The position numbers and the translations under genes were made by a program. A stretch of 37,563 nucleotides of DNA. It comes from Actinoplanes sp. DH11 (GTDB lineage: Bacteria; Actinomycetota; Actinomycetes; Mycobacteriales; Micromonosporaceae). The notes beneath the pieces are model-generated. The model saw nothing but the letters and a program-made list of their open reading frames with translations, did no database searches and was not told the origin of the DNA. Of this stretch, positions 11,501 through 19,182 are shown piece after piece. The stretch is from positions 1 through 37,563 of the forward strand of contig NZ_JAHWGU010000053.1 in assembly GCF_020873875.1 (NCBI RefSeq), written 5' to 3'. Each line of letters opens with the position of its first letter. The first letter of the stretch is position 1.

Positions 11501-14500
11501 GCCGGCCGCGGACGCCGTGCCGCCCGCTGAGCCGGTGCCGTGGCCACCGGCCGGCGCGGATCCGGTGGACCTGTCCGGCCACTACCAGCGGCTGGCGGAG
11601 CGAGGTTACGAGTACGGGCCGGCCTTCCAGGGCCTGCGCGCGGTCTGGCGGCAAGGCCCCGACGTGTACGGCGAGGTAGCACTGCCACCCGAGCGACTGG
11701 ACGAGGCCGCCGAACACCTGCTGCACCCGGCCCTGTTGGACGCCGCGCTGCAGGCCGCCGGCACCCTGTTCACCGATGACGGCGTGGCCCGGTTGCCGTT
11801 CGCCTGGCACGGGATGACCGTGCACGCGGCCGGGGCCACCGCGGTCCGGGTACGCCTGCGTCAGGCCGGCACCGACGCTGTCGCGCTGGACCTCTGGAGC
11901 GACGGCGGTGAACCGGTCGCCACCGTCGACTCGGTGACGCTGCGGCAGTTCACCGGTGCCCGGCCGGGCGGCGACGGGCTGCCCGGCGAGCTGTTCCACC
12001 TGGAGTGGACGCCGGTGACCGCCCGCCCGTCCGGCGCTGTCCCGGCCGCCCGGCTGCTCGGCGCCGACCACCACGGCCTGCGTGGACTGCTGCCGGACGG
12101 CGGCGACCTGGAAGTTCTGCAGGTGCACGACGACCCGCTGCCCGGTGTGCTGGCCGCGCTCCAACAGTGGGGCGGCGCCGGGCCGCTGCTGGTCGTCACG
12201 CGAGGGGCGACCGGCGCCGATCCCGACCTCGTCGCCGCCGCGGCGAGCGGCCTGGTCAGGTCGGTGCAGGCCGAGCACCCGGGCCTGATCACCCTGCTCG
12301 ACCTCGACGCCGGTCCGCTCACCGCGGAACTTCTGGCGGCCGCGCCGTTCCTCGGCGAACCCCAGCTCGCGGTCCGCTCCGGCGCGTTGTTCGCGCCGCG
12401 GCTGGCCCGCGGCGCCGCTGCGGGTGTCCTGGTTCCCCCGGCCGGGACACCCGCGTGGCGGCTCACCGGCGCGCGCCGGGGCACCCTCGACGCATTGGCT
12501 CTCGTGCCATGTCCGGAGGTGCTGGAACCCCTGGCGCCGGGGCACGTCCGGGTCGCCGTGCGCGCGGCCGGGCTCAACTTCCGGGATGTGCTGAACGCCC
12601 TGGACATGTACCCGGGCGACGCCGGGCCGCTCGGGTTCGAGGGCGCCGGCGTGGTCACGGAGGTCGGTGCCGGGGTGACGGACCTGGCGCCGGGTGACCG
12701 GGTGTTCGGCATCCTGCGAGGCGCGTTCGGGCCGTTCGCCACGGCGGAACGGCGGATGCTGGCACCGGTCCCGGCCCGCCTCACCGACATCGAGGCGGCC
12801 ACCGTGCCGATCGCCTTCCTCACCGCGTACCACGCCTTCACCGACCTGGCCGGGCTGCGCGCGGGTGAGAAGGTGCTGGTGCACGCGGCGGCTGGCGGGG
12901 TCGGCATGGCGGCCGTGCAACTGGCCCGCCACCTCGGCGCCGACGTGTACGGTACGGCCGGCCGGACCAAACAGGACACGCTGCGTGCCGGCGGTTTCGC
13001 CGACGACCATCTGGCAGACTCGCGCACCCTCGACTACGCCACCCGGTTCGGCGGCGGGTTCGACGTGGTGCTCAACTCGCTCACCGGCGACCACGTGGAC
13101 GCCTCACTCGCGTCACTGGCCGGTGGCGGACGGTTCGTGGAGATGGGTAAGACCGACGTCCGGGACCCGGCCACCGTGCGCCCGGACGTCGCATACCTGC
13201 CGTTCGAGCTGATGGACGCGGGCTTGGACAGGTTGCAGGAGATGCTCGCCGACATCGTCGGGCTGCTGTCCGGCGGAGCGCTGCGGCCGCTGCCCGTGCG
13301 CACCTGGGACGTGCGCCGGGCCCCGGAGGCGTTCCGGCACGTCAGCCAGGCCCGGCACATCGGCAAGGTGGTACTCACCGTGCCACCGGCCCTCGATCCG
13401 GACGGCACCGTCCTGATCACCGGCGGCACCGGAACGCTGGGCGGGCTTGTCGCCCGGCATCTGGTCGCCGCTCACGGCGTACGGCATCTGCTGCTGCTGA
13501 GCCGCAGTGGACCTGCCGCCGGCGGCAGCGCCGACCTGATCGACGAGTTGCGCGCCGGCGGGGCGGACGCCACCGTGCGTGCCTGCGACATCGCCGACCG
13601 GGAGGCGCTCGCCGCCGCCCTGGCCGCCATCCCGGGCGAGTACCCGCTGACCGCGGTGGTGCACGCGGCCGGCGATCTGGACGACGGCGGTCTGGCCGAG
13701 TTGACGCCACAGCGCCTGGACCGGGTGTGGCGCCCCAAGGCCCGGGCGGCCTGGCATCTGCACGAGCTGACCCGGGACCTGCCACTTGCGGCGTTCGTGC
13801 TGTTCTCCTCGAGCGCCGCCACGTTCGGCGGCGCAGGACAGGCCAACTACGCCGCCGCGAACGCCTACCTGGACGCGCTGGCGCGGCACCGGGCTGCCCG
13901 CAGACTACCCGCCCTCTCGATCGGGTGGGGTTTGTGGGAGCAGCGAAGTGCGCTCACCGGCGGCCTGGACGATCGGGACCTGGCCCGGATCGCCCGCGCC
14001 GGTATGGTGCCGTTGCCCGCGCCCGCCGGTCTGCGCCTGCTGGACGCGGCGTGGGACCGGGCCGAGGCACACCTGGTCGCGGCCGCCCTGACGCCCGGCA
14101 AGGACACCGGCACCGAGGTTCCGGCCCTGTTCCGCGGCCTGACCCGGACGCGTACGCGGCGGGTCACGGCCGGTGCGGGCGCCGATTCCGACCTGGCCCG
14201 GCGGGTGACCGCGGGCAGCGATGTCGACGCCGAGCGGATCCTCACCGACCTGATCCGCGGTCATGCCGCCGCGGTCCTCGGCCACGCCGGCGGCGGCACC
14301 GTCGATGCCGGGCGGGCCTTCCGTGAACTCGGTTTCGACTCGCTCACCGCGGTCGAGCTGCGCAACCGGCTGGCCGTGGCGACCGGGCTGCGGCTGCCCG
14401 CAACACTGATTTTCGACTACGCCACCCCGGCGACGCTCGCCCGCCACCTGACCGGCCTGCTGCGCGGCACGGGACCGGCCGCCGCCGCGGTCACCGCCGT

Positions 14501-17500
14501 GTCCCACAGCGACGAGCCGATCGCCATCGTGGCGATGGCCTGCCGATTCCCCGGCGGGGTGAGCAGCCCCGAGGAGCTGTGGCGGCTGCTTGTCGAGGAG
14601 GGGGACGCGATCACCGGCCTGCCCGGGGACCGCGGCTGGACGGTACCGGCGCACACCCCGGCCGCCGGCGGGTTCGTCGCCTCTGCCGCCGCGTTCGACC
14701 CGGACCTGTTCGGGATCTCGCCACGCGAGGCGCTGTCGATGGACCCGCAGCAACGCCTGCTGCTCGAGACGGCGTGGGAGGCTCTCGAACGGGCCGGTCT
14801 GGATCCGCTGTCGATGCGGGGCAGCCGTACCGGGGTCTACGCCGGTGCGGCCTCATCCGGCTACGCCGCGCTGCTCCAGGCGTCCGGTGACGCCTCGGAG
14901 GGCCACCTGGTGACCGGTACCGCCGGCAGCGTCGTGTCGGGCCGGGTCGCCTACGCGCTCGGGCTGGAGGGCCCGGCCGTCACGGTGGACACCGCGTGCT
15001 CGTCGTCGCTGGTCGCCCTGCACCTGGCCGTGCAGGCGCTGCGGTCCGGCGAGTGCGACCTCGCGCTGGCCGGCGGCGTCACGGTGATGGCGACGCCCGG
15101 GCCGTTCGTCGAGTTCAGCCACCAGCGTGGCCTGGCCGCGGACGGACGTTCCAAGCCGTTCGCCGAGGCCGCCGACGGTTTCGGGATGGCCGAGGGTGCC
15201 GGCATGCTGCTGGTGCGGCGACTGGCCGACGCCCGGCGCCTCGGTATGCCGGTCCTGGCGGTGGTGAAGGGCTCGGCGGTCAACTCCGACGGCGCGTCCA
15301 ACGGCCTCACCGCACCGAACGGCCCGTCGCAGCAGCGCGTGATCCGGCAGGCGCTCGTCAATGCCGGGCTCACCGCGGCGGACGTCGACGTGGTCGAGGC
15401 GCATGGCACCGGGACCGTGCTGGGCGATCCGATCGAGGCGCAGGCGGTGCTCGCCACCTACGGACAGGACCGTACCGCCGACCGTCCGGTCCGGATGGGC
15501 TCGATCAAGTCGAACATCGGGCACACCCAGTCCGCGGCGGGCGTCGCCGGGGTGATCAAGACGGTGCTGGCGATGCGGCACGGCCTGCTGCCGCGGTCGC
15601 TGCACATCGACCGGCCGTCGTCGAAGGTGGACTGGACCGCCGGCGCGGTGCGACTGCTCACCGAGGCGCTGCCCTGGCCGGCCGGTGCCGGTCCGCGCCG
15701 GGCGGCGGTGTCGTCCTTCGGGATCAGCGGCACCAACGCGCATGTGGTCCTGGAGGACGTACCGGAGACGCCCGCATCCGGCAGTGGGCGTACCCGCCCG
15801 GCGGTCATCGGCTGGCCGCTGTCGGCGCGGACCGCCGACGGCCTGGCCGCCCAGGCCGAACGTCTCCTGGCCTTCGTGGCGGACAACCCCGGCCTCGACC
15901 CGGCCGACGTGGCGCACACGCTGGCCACCGGCCGGGCGGCCCTGGAACACCGTGCCGTCGTGGTCGGGACCGACCTGGGGCAACTGCGCGACGGGCTGCG
16001 CGCGCCGACGATCACCGGGGTGGCGACCGGCGGTGCCCGGCTGGGCCTGCTGCTGCCCGGTCAGGGCGCGCAGCACCCCGGCATGGGCCGCAGTCTCTAC
16101 CGGGACCATCCGGTGTTCGCGGCCGCGTTCGACGAGGTCTGCGCCCACTTCGACTTCCCGCTCAAGGACATCGTCTTCGACGGCGGCCCCCAGCTCGACG
16201 AGACGCGGTACACCCAGGCCGGTCTCTTCGCGGTCGAGGTGGCCCTGTACCGGTTGCTCGAAGACTGGGGTGTACGACCGGATCTTCTCTTGGGACATTC
16301 GATCGGTGAGTTGGCCGCCGCGCACATCGCGGGGCTGTGGTCCCTCGACGACGCGACCACAGTGGTCGCAGCCAGGGGGAGCCTGATGCAGGCATTGCCG
16401 ACAGGTGGGGTGATGATCGCCGTGCGGACGTCCGAGACCGAGGTGACACCCCTATTGTCGCCAGGGGTGTCGATCGCCGCGGTCAACGGCCCCGACGCAG
16501 TGGTGCTCTCCGGCGACGAGGACGCGGTGACGGCGGTGGCCGCCCGGTTCGACAGATCCCGGCGTCTGCGCGTCAGCCATGCCTTCCACTCGGCCCGGAT
16601 GGAGCCGATGCTCGCCGCGTTCCGGGAGGTGCTGGAATCGGTCCGGTTCGGCACCCCCACCCTGCCCTGGATCTCCAACGTCAGCGGCCGGGTGGCCGCG
16701 GACGAGGTCCGGCAACCCGCCTACTGGGTCGCCCAGGCGCGCGGCGCGGTGCGCTTCGCCGACGGGCTGGACACCATGCGCGAAGCCGGAGTCACCGTGT
16801 TCCTGGAGGCGGGACCGTCCGGGAGCCTCGCCGCGGCCGCCGCCGACACCGGCGGGACGTTCCTGCCGCTGCTGCGCCGAGACCGGGACGAAACGCGTAC
16901 GGTCGTGACCGGCCTCGCCGGCGCGTACGTGCACGGCGCCGAAGTGGACCTCGCCGGGCTGGTGCCCGGCGCCGTCCGTACCGACCTGCCCACCTACGCG
17001 TTCCGGCACCGCAAGTTCTGGCCGACGCCCGCTCCCGCTCCCGCTCCCGCTCCCGTGGTGCCGGGCGTCGGTGCGGACGCGGAGTTCTGGGATCTGGTGG
17101 ACCGGGCCGACGCCGACTCGCTGGCAGGTGTCCTGGACGTCGCCGACACCGGATCGGTGCAGGCGGTGCTGCCGGCGCTGTCGGCGTGGCGGCGCACCCG
17201 CCGGGACACCGCGGTGGCGGACGGCTGGCGTTACCGGATCGAATGGGTCCGCTTGCCCGACCTGCCGGCTGCGGCGCTGACCGGGGTCTGGGCGGTCGTC
17301 GCGGCCGACGGCGACCCCCTGGCGATGGACGTCGCCGGGGAGGTCGAACGCCTCGGCGGCGCGCCGGTGCTGGTCTGGGACGCGGCCACGCTGGGCGCCC
17401 TGCGGCCGGCCGGGGTCATCTCGCTGCTCGGCACCCGCCACGATCCGCACCCCGACCACCCCTACCTCGTCTCGGCCCTGCCCGCCACCGCGGACCTGCT

Positions 17501-19157
17501 CCGAGTCGACGCGGGCCCGATCTGGGCGGTGACTGCGGGTGCCGTGCAGGTCGACGGTGAACCGGTGGACCCGCTGCGGGCGCAGTTGTGGGGTCTGGGC
17601 CGGTCGGCTGCGCTGGAGAACCCGCGCGCCTGGGGCGGCCTGATCGACATCGGCGACGACGTCGCCGACCCGGCCGCGGCGATCTGCCGCATCGTCGCGG
17701 CAGCCACGAACGAGCGTACGGCGGCGGCTGCGGGCGAGGACCAGATCGCGGTCCGGTCCGGCGGGGTGTACGGGCGCCGCCTGGTGCGCGCCGCGCCGCC
17801 CGGCTCCGGCAGGTACCAGGCTCCGGACGGCACTGTCCTGATCACCGGCGGTACGGGTGCCCTCGGCGGGCACGTCGCCCGGTGGCTGGCTGGGCGTGGT
17901 GCCCGCGACCTGGTCCTGGTCAGTCGCGCCGGCGCCGGTGCGCCAGGTGCCACCGAGCTGGTGGACGAGCTGCGCGGCCTGGGCGTGGACACCGCCGTCC
18001 GGGCCTGCGACCTGGCCGACCGGGAGCAGGTGGCGGCGATGCTCGCCGGCCTCGCCGCCGACGGGCACGACGTCCGTGGGGTGGTCCACGCGGCCGGCGT
18101 CAACGTGACCGGCGCGGTCACCGATCTGGACCCGGCGACGCTGGCCGCGGCCATGGCCGGCAAGGTTGCCGGCGCCTTGCACCTGGACGAGTTGCTCGGT
18201 GACGCGCTCGACCTGTTCGTGGTCTTCTCCTCCATCGCCGGGGTATGGGGCAGCGCGCGGCAGGGCGCTTACGCCGCCGCGAACGCCGCCCTGGACGCGC
18301 TGGCTCTGAGCCGCCGCGCCCGTGGTCGTGCCGCGACCGCCGTTGCCTGGGGCTGGTGGGACGGGCGCAGCATGGCCGGTGGCGGCGACGGGCTGGCCCG
18401 TCTCGGCATGACCGCCATGCCTCCGCAACTGGCGGTCACCGCTCTGCAGCGGGCCGTCAGCAGCGGTGACGGCGCCGTGGTCGTGGCCGACGTCGACTGG
18501 ACGGTTTTCGGGTCGGCGTTCACCACATTGCGGCCCAGTCCACTGCTGACCGGGCTGCCGGAGCTGCGGCTGGCGGCGGACGAACCGGCGCCGGAAACCG
18601 GCACGGTGGACGACGCCTTGCTGAGCCGGCTCGCCGAGCTGACCGAGGCGGAGCGCGACCGGGCGTTGCTCGATCTGGTGCGCACCGGCGCGGCGCAGGT
18701 GCTGGAACTCGGGGGAGCGGCGGCGATCCGCCCCGATCGGGCATTCCGGAGCCTGGGCTTCGACTCGCTGATGGCGGTGGAGCTGCGCAACCGCATCACT
18801 ACGGCCACCGGGCTGCGGCTGCCGGCCACCCTGGTCTTCGATCATCCGACCCCGGCCGAGCTGGCCCGGCATCTGCGCGAGCGGCTGCGGCCCGGACCGG
18901 TCGGCGCCGGTGGCGACGAGACGGCCGTCCGCGCCGCCATCGCCGGCGTTCCGCTGGACCGCCTGCGCGCGGCAGGTGTGCTGGACCTGCTGCTCGAACT
19001 GGCCGGGATGGACGACACCGCGAACGGCGGCAACGGCAGCGGCGTTGCCGGCACGGACCCCGGGGTGGCCCCGCCCGGTGACGGCGACATGCACCCGATC
19101 GACGAACTGGACGCCGAGGACCTCATCCAGATGGCTCTCGGTGACACCGACTCATGA
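2469..19157 (+). CDS. Type I modular polyketide synthase, three modules (two fully reducing, one KR-only)
   Basis: A complete 5562-residue cis-AT PKS adding three extender units. Domains by residue: N-terminal docking coiled coil 1-33; M2 KS 34-457, AT 474-862, DH 881-1142, ER 1335-1653, KR 1658-1895, ACP 1921-2013; M3 KS 2028-2440, AT 2461-2876, DH 2894-3163, ER 3330-3640, KR 3646-3888, ACP 3920-3999; M4 KS 4016-4429, AT 4447-4851, KR 4920-5351, ACP 5380-5472; then a C-terminal docking tail. All three KSs keep the Cys-His-His set (DTACSSS, HGTGT, GH). The M2 and M4 ATs have GHSIG/HAFH (malonyl); the M3 AT has GHSQG/YASH (methylmalonyl). No domain has lost its catalytic residues. Start GTG 2469 is chosen from the Shine-Dalgarno site and the docking-helix opening; GTG 2460 is the alternative. 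The stop overlaps an ATG (ATGA), and the next PKS starts 25 nt on. One in-frame TTA Leu codon is at 7317-7319. The order of action is inferred from gene order. Confidence 0.97.
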   Translation: MANEEQLLENLKWMTAELRQARQRLKELESAVGEPLAIVAMACRYPGGVRSPGDLWRLVRDGVDATTEFPGDRGWDLDALSDPDPDRSGTSYTGRGAFLSGVGDFDAGFFGISPREALAMDPQQRLLLEIAWETFENARIDPDSVQGSRTGVFVGSNAQDYPALLGGSADDLGGYLATGSAASVMSGRIAYTLGLEGPTATVDTACSSSLVALHLAAQALRRGECDAALAGGIAVMCTPASFQEFSRQRGLAADGRCKPFSAGADGTGWGEGAGLLLLRRLADARRAGQRVLAVIRGSAMNQDGASSGLTVPNGPAQERVIEQALADAGLTTQDVDAVEAHGTGTRLGDPIEARALLATYGRNRTRPVLLGSLKSNIGHTAAAAGVGGVIKMVEAMRHGMLPRSLHAETPTEQVDWSAGAVELLTATTAWPSTGRPRRAGVSSFGMSGTNAHVVLEQAPEEDIAPDPVHPPVSVWLLSGATPEAVTAQAARLREYVQADTEAADVGLSLATTRAFRPFRAVVVGADVDELAAGLADLTVVPVRDEIRVGVLFPGQGAQFAGMGEGLYRAYPVFAAVYDEVVAAFGFDIDAARLDETRFTQAALFAVEVATFRLLQSWGVRPDLLLGHSIGELAAAHVAGLWSLADAVKVVAARGALMQALPSGGAMVAVAATEDEVVARLVDGVSIAAVNGPQAVVISGDEDAVLAVAAGFDKTRRLRVSHAFHSARMEPMLREFAAVLQDIDFEMPSLGWVSNVTGEPVGVEVMDPEYWVRQVRQPVRFADGVAAMRSAGVTRFVEVGPSGALTAHVDGVCLPTIRKNRDEASSLVATLGALGEAVDWAAFYRGARVVDLPTYAFQRERYWPAVMPATGDPAALGLSTGEHPLLGAAVGLARTGEHLFTGRLSTQAQPWLADHAVLGAVLLPGTAYVDLALHAGQMVGAPQVEELTVSAPLVVPDDGAAVQLAVGAADERGRRPFSLHARTADGWQEHATGVLGPAETDPAADPGFLTAPEPPAGAGELDVAGLYDSLAERGFVYGPAFRAVTRAWRDGTTIHAELDADRLDLAGFGLHPALLDAGLHALGVSGLLGDGGRLPFSWTAVRLHGGVPARVRITQTGPDTVTMILADNGGRVVATVGSLTLRPAAAARLPMPDTLFSTEWMPLPGNPAAPGSIAVLGSRRYGLDAAFHAGPDARGHAGPEVLDEVPDVVLAEIVTSAVPVTGTREALHRALELTRTWLADERYAGARLVLLTRGAIDGDRTDGLAAAAVWGLVRSAQSEHPGRLTLLDLGTGDTIPAAVLGSDEPQIALRDGVPYVPRLARYAGAGTLTPPTGSRAWRLDTAGGGTLDGLGLHPEPDADRPLRPGEVRVAVRAAGLNFRDVLIALDMYPGEATMGIEGAGVVTAVGAGVTAWTPGDRVMGLLTGGFGPYAVTDHRMLHRVPDHWSWAEAASVPIVFLTAYYALVELAGLRSGESVLVHAAAGGVGMAAVQLAQHLGATVYATASPTKQDTVRRLGVAAERIASSRTLEFEDRFRAAAAGPLDVVLDSLAGPFVDASLRLLGPGSRFVEMGKTDIRSPEAVADGHPGVTYRSFDVIEAGPERIGAMLRELMRLFDSDALRPLPLTTWDVRRAPEAFRYLSQARHVGKVVLTVPAQPDPDGTVLITGGTGTLGALLARHLVEQHGARHLLLTSRRGPDAPGAADLAAGLDATVTVVAADMADPADVRRVLADIPAEHPLTAVVHAAGVVADATVTGLTEAQVDAVLRPKADAAWHLHEATRHLDLTSFVLFSSTAALLGAPGQGNYAAANAVLDRLAGLRRTAGLPATSLAWGPWQAGGGLAAGLDPAEGDRLRRRGFRGLSAADGLALYDRAVLADLPNVAPVSLDTAALGRHGEVPAILRGLVRTPHRATRAPVGPADTATLARQLAALDEADREQAVLDLLKTHVAAVLGHTGTAAIAADRPFKDLGFDSLTAVELRNRIAAAVGLRLPASLIFDHPTPGALADRLRADLLGAVPAATPVAAASAAGEPIAVVAMSCRYPGRVSSPEDLWRLLADDGDAIGDFPDDRGWQDAPSVTARGGFLYDVGEFDPEFFDISPREALAMDPQQRLLLEISWEAFERAGIVPRSLRGADVGVFVGTSTSGYADVLRRLADGPAGYVLTGTAGSVASGRLAYTFGLEGPAVSVDTACSSSLVALHLAVQALRRGECSMALAGGVTVMADPGIFTEFSTQGGLSAGGRCKPFGADADGTGWSEGAGILLLERLSDARRQGHRVLAVVRGTAVNSDGASNGLTAPNGPSQQRVITQALRDAGVTADQVDAVEAHGTGTVLGDPIEAQALLATYGQNRDRPLLLGSVKSNLGHTQAAAGVAGVIKMVLALEAETLPRTLYADPPSTHIDWSAGAVALLTEPQPWVRGERSRLAAVSSFGISGTNAHVVLEQAPDDTGASAEPAGTEPAAGPVPWLLSGRTPGAVRTQADRMRAVTADPAAVARSLAEHRTGFAHRAVVLHPDGLAALVEDLPSPYVVTGRARPTGRTVFVFPGQGSQWTGMAADLAATRPVFGDRLAACAAALRPHTGWDLMAVLRGEPGAPPLDRVDVVQPALFAVMVSLAALWESYGVRPDAVAGHSQGEIAAACVAGALSLEDAAAVVALRSRALSRLAGRGGMVSVPLAAERVTEEIRRWDGIEIAAVNGAASVVVSGDVAALDELIEHLSATGVRARKVSVDYASHSAHVAEIRAQVESDLAAVRPRAAAIPFFSTVDAGWADGTGLDAGYWYRNLRQPVRFAEAAERLAEAGHTVFVEVSPHPVLTVGLAETVEDAVVTGTLRRDEDGATAFLMSAATLYVAGVPVDWRPSLGAGRTADLPTYPFQRRRYWPDAARPAGDVTAAGLTVAGHPLLTAVLSRADDEESTYTARLTRHTRPWLADHRILGDVLVPGTALVDLAAKVAEDVGSGGVGELVLEQPLLLPERGGVAMHVVVRPAGDGSWTVAVHGRHGDDGPWTRHATATLLPAADAVPPAEPVPWPPAGADPVDLSGHYQRLAERGYEYGPAFQGLRAVWRQGPDVYGEVALPPERLDEAAEHLLHPALLDAALQAAGTLFTDDGVARLPFAWHGMTVHAAGATAVRVRLRQAGTDAVALDLWSDGGEPVATVDSVTLRQFTGARPGGDGLPGELFHLEWTPVTARPSGAVPAARLLGADHHGLRGLLPDGGDLEVLQVHDDPLPGVLAALQQWGGAGPLLVVTRGATGADPDLVAAAASGLVRSVQAEHPGLITLLDLDAGPLTAELLAAAPFLGEPQLAVRSGALFAPRLARGAAAGVLVPPAGTPAWRLTGARRGTLDALALVPCPEVLEPLAPGHVRVAVRAAGLNFRDVLNALDMYPGDAGPLGFEGAGVVTEVGAGVTDLAPGDRVFGILRGAFGPFATAERRMLAPVPARLTDIEAATVPIAFLTAYHAFTDLAGLRAGEKVLVHAAAGGVGMAAVQLARHLGADVYGTAGRTKQDTLRAGGFADDHLADSRTLDYATRFGGGFDVVLNSLTGDHVDASLASLAGGGRFVEMGKTDVRDPATVRPDVAYLPFELMDAGLDRLQEMLADIVGLLSGGALRPLPVRTWDVRRAPEAFRHVSQARHIGKVVLTVPPALDPDGTVLITGGTGTLGGLVARHLVAAHGVRHLLLLSRSGPAAGGSADLIDELRAGGADATVRACDIADREALAAALAAIPGEYPLTAVVHAAGDLDDGGLAELTPQRLDRVWRPKARAAWHLHELTRDLPLAAFVLFSSSAATFGGAGQANYAAANAYLDALARHRAARRLPALSIGWGLWEQRSALTGGLDDRDLARIARAGMVPLPAPAGLRLLDAAWDRAEAHLVAAALTPGKDTGTEVPALFRGLTRTRTRRVTAGAGADSDLARRVTAGSDVDAERILTDLIRGHAAAVLGHAGGGTVDAGRAFRELGFDSLTAVELRNRLAVATGLRLPATLIFDYATPATLARHLTGLLRGTGPAAAAVTAVSHSDEPIAIVAMACRFPGGVSSPEELWRLLVEEGDAITGLPGDRGWTVPAHTPAAGGFVASAAAFDPDLFGISPREALSMDPQQRLLLETAWEALERAGLDPLSMRGSRTGVYAGAASSGYAALLQASGDASEGHLVTGTAGSVVSGRVAYALGLEGPAVTVDTACSSSLVALHLAVQALRSGECDLALAGGVTVMATPGPFVEFSHQRGLAADGRSKPFAEAADGFGMAEGAGMLLVRRLADARRLGMPVLAVVKGSAVNSDGASNGLTAPNGPSQQRVIRQALVNAGLTAADVDVVEAHGTGTVLGDPIEAQAVLATYGQDRTADRPVRMGSIKSNIGHTQSAAGVAGVIKTVLAMRHGLLPRSLHIDRPSSKVDWTAGAVRLLTEALPWPAGAGPRRAAVSSFGISGTNAHVVLEDVPETPASGSGRTRPAVIGWPLSARTADGLAAQAERLLAFVADNPGLDPADVAHTLATGRAALEHRAVVVGTDLGQLRDGLRAPTITGVATGGARLGLLLPGQGAQHPGMGRSLYRDHPVFAAAFDEVCAHFDFPLKDIVFDGGPQLDETRYTQAGLFAVEVALYRLLEDWGVRPDLLLGHSIGELAAAHIAGLWSLDDATTVVAARGSLMQALPTGGVMIAVRTSETEVTPLLSPGVSIAAVNGPDAVVLSGDEDAVTAVAARFDRSRRLRVSHAFHSARMEPMLAAFREVLESVRFGTPTLPWISNVSGRVAADEVRQPAYWVAQARGAVRFADGLDTMREAGVTVFLEAGPSGSLAAAAADTGGTFLPLLRRDRDETRTVVTGLAGAYVHGAEVDLAGLVPGAVRTDLPTYAFRHRKFWPTPAPAPAPAPVVPGVGADAEFWDLVDRADADSLAGVLDVADTGSVQAVLPALSAWRRTRRDTAVADGWRYRIEWVRLPDLPAAALTGVWAVVAADGDPLAMDVAGEVERLGGAPVLVWDAATLGALRPAGVISLLGTRHDPHPDHPYLVSALPATADLLRVDAGPIWAVTAGAVQVDGEPVDPLRAQLWGLGRSAALENPRAWGGLIDIGDDVADPAAAICRIVAAATNERTAAAAGEDQIAVRSGGVYGRRLVRAAPPGSGRYQAPDGTVLITGGTGALGGHVARWLAGRGARDLVLVSRAGAGAPGATELVDELRGLGVDTAVRACDLADREQVAAMLAGLAADGHDVRGVVHAAGVNVTGAVTDLDPATLAAAMAGKVAGALHLDELLGDALDLFVVFSSIAGVWGSARQGAYAAANAALDALALSRRARGRAATAVAWGWWDGRSMAGGGDGLARLGMTAMPPQLAVTALQRAVSSGDGAVVVADVDWTVFGSAFTTLRPSPLLTGLPELRLAADEPAPETGTVDDALLSRLAELTEAERDRALLDLVRTGAAQVLELGGAAAIRPDRAFRSLGFDSLMAVELRNRITTATGLRLPATLVFDHPTPAELARHLRERLRPGPVGAGGDETAVRAAIAGVPLDRLRAAGVLDLLLELAGMDDTANGGNGSGVAGTDPGVAPPGDGDMHPIDELDAEDLIQMALGDTDS
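4110..4915 (+). repeat. Repeated malonyl-AT segment, copy 2 (M2)
   Basis: Runs from the GQGAQFAGMGEG motif to the LPTIRK end and matches the M7 and M8 ATs almost base for base; similarity stops near 4918. It carries the QDIDFEMP variant shared with M7 and the FDIDAARLDE variant shared with M8. Confidence 0.85.
7317..7319 (+). promoter_or_regulatory. In-frame TTA leucine codon in the second PKS gene
   Basis: Frame 3 reads GAT GCC TTA CGA near the end of the M2 ER. TTA is the rarest Leu codon in high-GC actinomycetes; in Streptomyces it needs the bldA tRNA and can tie expression to development. It is the only in-frame TTA I noticed while reading the three genes. The codon is visible; a regulatory role is inference. 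Confidence 0.6.
8550..14465 (+). other. Module M3: KS-AT(methylmalonyl)-DH-ER-KR-ACP, fully reducing
   Basis: KS 8550-9788, Cys 9033. AT 9849-11096: FPGQGSQW, GHSQG serine 10350 and YASH 10647-10658, the methylmalonyl-CoA signature. DH 11148-11955: His 11250 in HRILGDVLVP, Asp 11739. ER 12456-13388: NADPH loop from 12882; Tyr 12609 in DMYPG, the residue linked in erythromycin-type ERs to a 2S alpha-methyl. KR catalytic half from 13404: LDD at 13677-13685 (B-type), Tyr 13848. ACP 14226-14465, serine 14340. Predicted unit: saturated CH2-CH(CH3). The AT is unrelated to the repeated malonyl AT of M1, M2, M7 and M8, and codon use is normal for high GC. Confidence 0.93.
14514..18885 (+). other. Module M4: KS-AT(malonyl)-KR-ACP, hydroxyl-forming
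   Basis: KS 14514-15755, Cys 14997; its usual DGRCK...DGTGW stretch reads DGRSK...DGFGM. AT 15807-17021: GHSIG serine 16299 and HAFH 16578-16589, malonyl-type, clearly diverged from the repeated AT. A proline-alanine spacer follows, then a KR with its structural half from about 17226 and its catalytic half from 17829. Trp 18246 sits eight residues before Tyr 18270 and LDD is absent, so A-type. ACP about 18606-18885, serine 18765. No DH or ER. The predicted unit is a beta-hydroxyl on the carbonyl delivered by M3. Confidence 0.92.
17025..17056 (+). repeat. Short CCGCTC tandem repeat coding a Pro-Ala linker
   Basis: About four and a half copies of CCCGCT/CCGCTC code for (Pro-Ala)4 between the M4 AT and KR. 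It looks like a flexible interdomain linker grown by replication slippage, and may vary in length between strains. Confidence 0.7.
18894..19154 (+). other. C-terminal docking tail of the second PKS
   Basis: After the M4 ACP comes a helix (IAGVPLDRLRAAGVLDLLLE), a Gly/Asn/Pro-rich loop, and the end IDELDAEDLIQMALG. This matches the LDAEDLIxMAL-type tails of class 1 docking domains and differs from the LLALIQREFG tail of the first PKS. It should select the third PKS as partner. Confidence 0.8.
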
Positions 19158-19182
19158 CGACCGACAAGGTACGAGGTTGAGC
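19154..19182 (+). promoter_or_regulatory. ATGA overlap, eight-codon mini-frame and Shine-Dalgarno between second and third PKS
   Basis: The TGA stop of the second PKS (19155-19157) overlaps an ATG (19154) that opens an eight-codon frame (MTTDKVRG) ending at TGA 19178-19180, two bases before the true ATG at 19183. GAGG at 19173-19176 is 6 nt from that ATG. The layout would let terminating ribosomes restart on the third gene. The bases are seen; coupling is inferred. Confidence 0.5.

Noticed and set aside
8376..13094. Minus-strand open frame of 1572 codons
   Set aside because: It lies wholly opposite M3 domains with clear motifs. It has Gly/Arg/Gln/Val-rich low-complexity composition and no recognisable domain, as is typical of antisense frames in high-GC genes.
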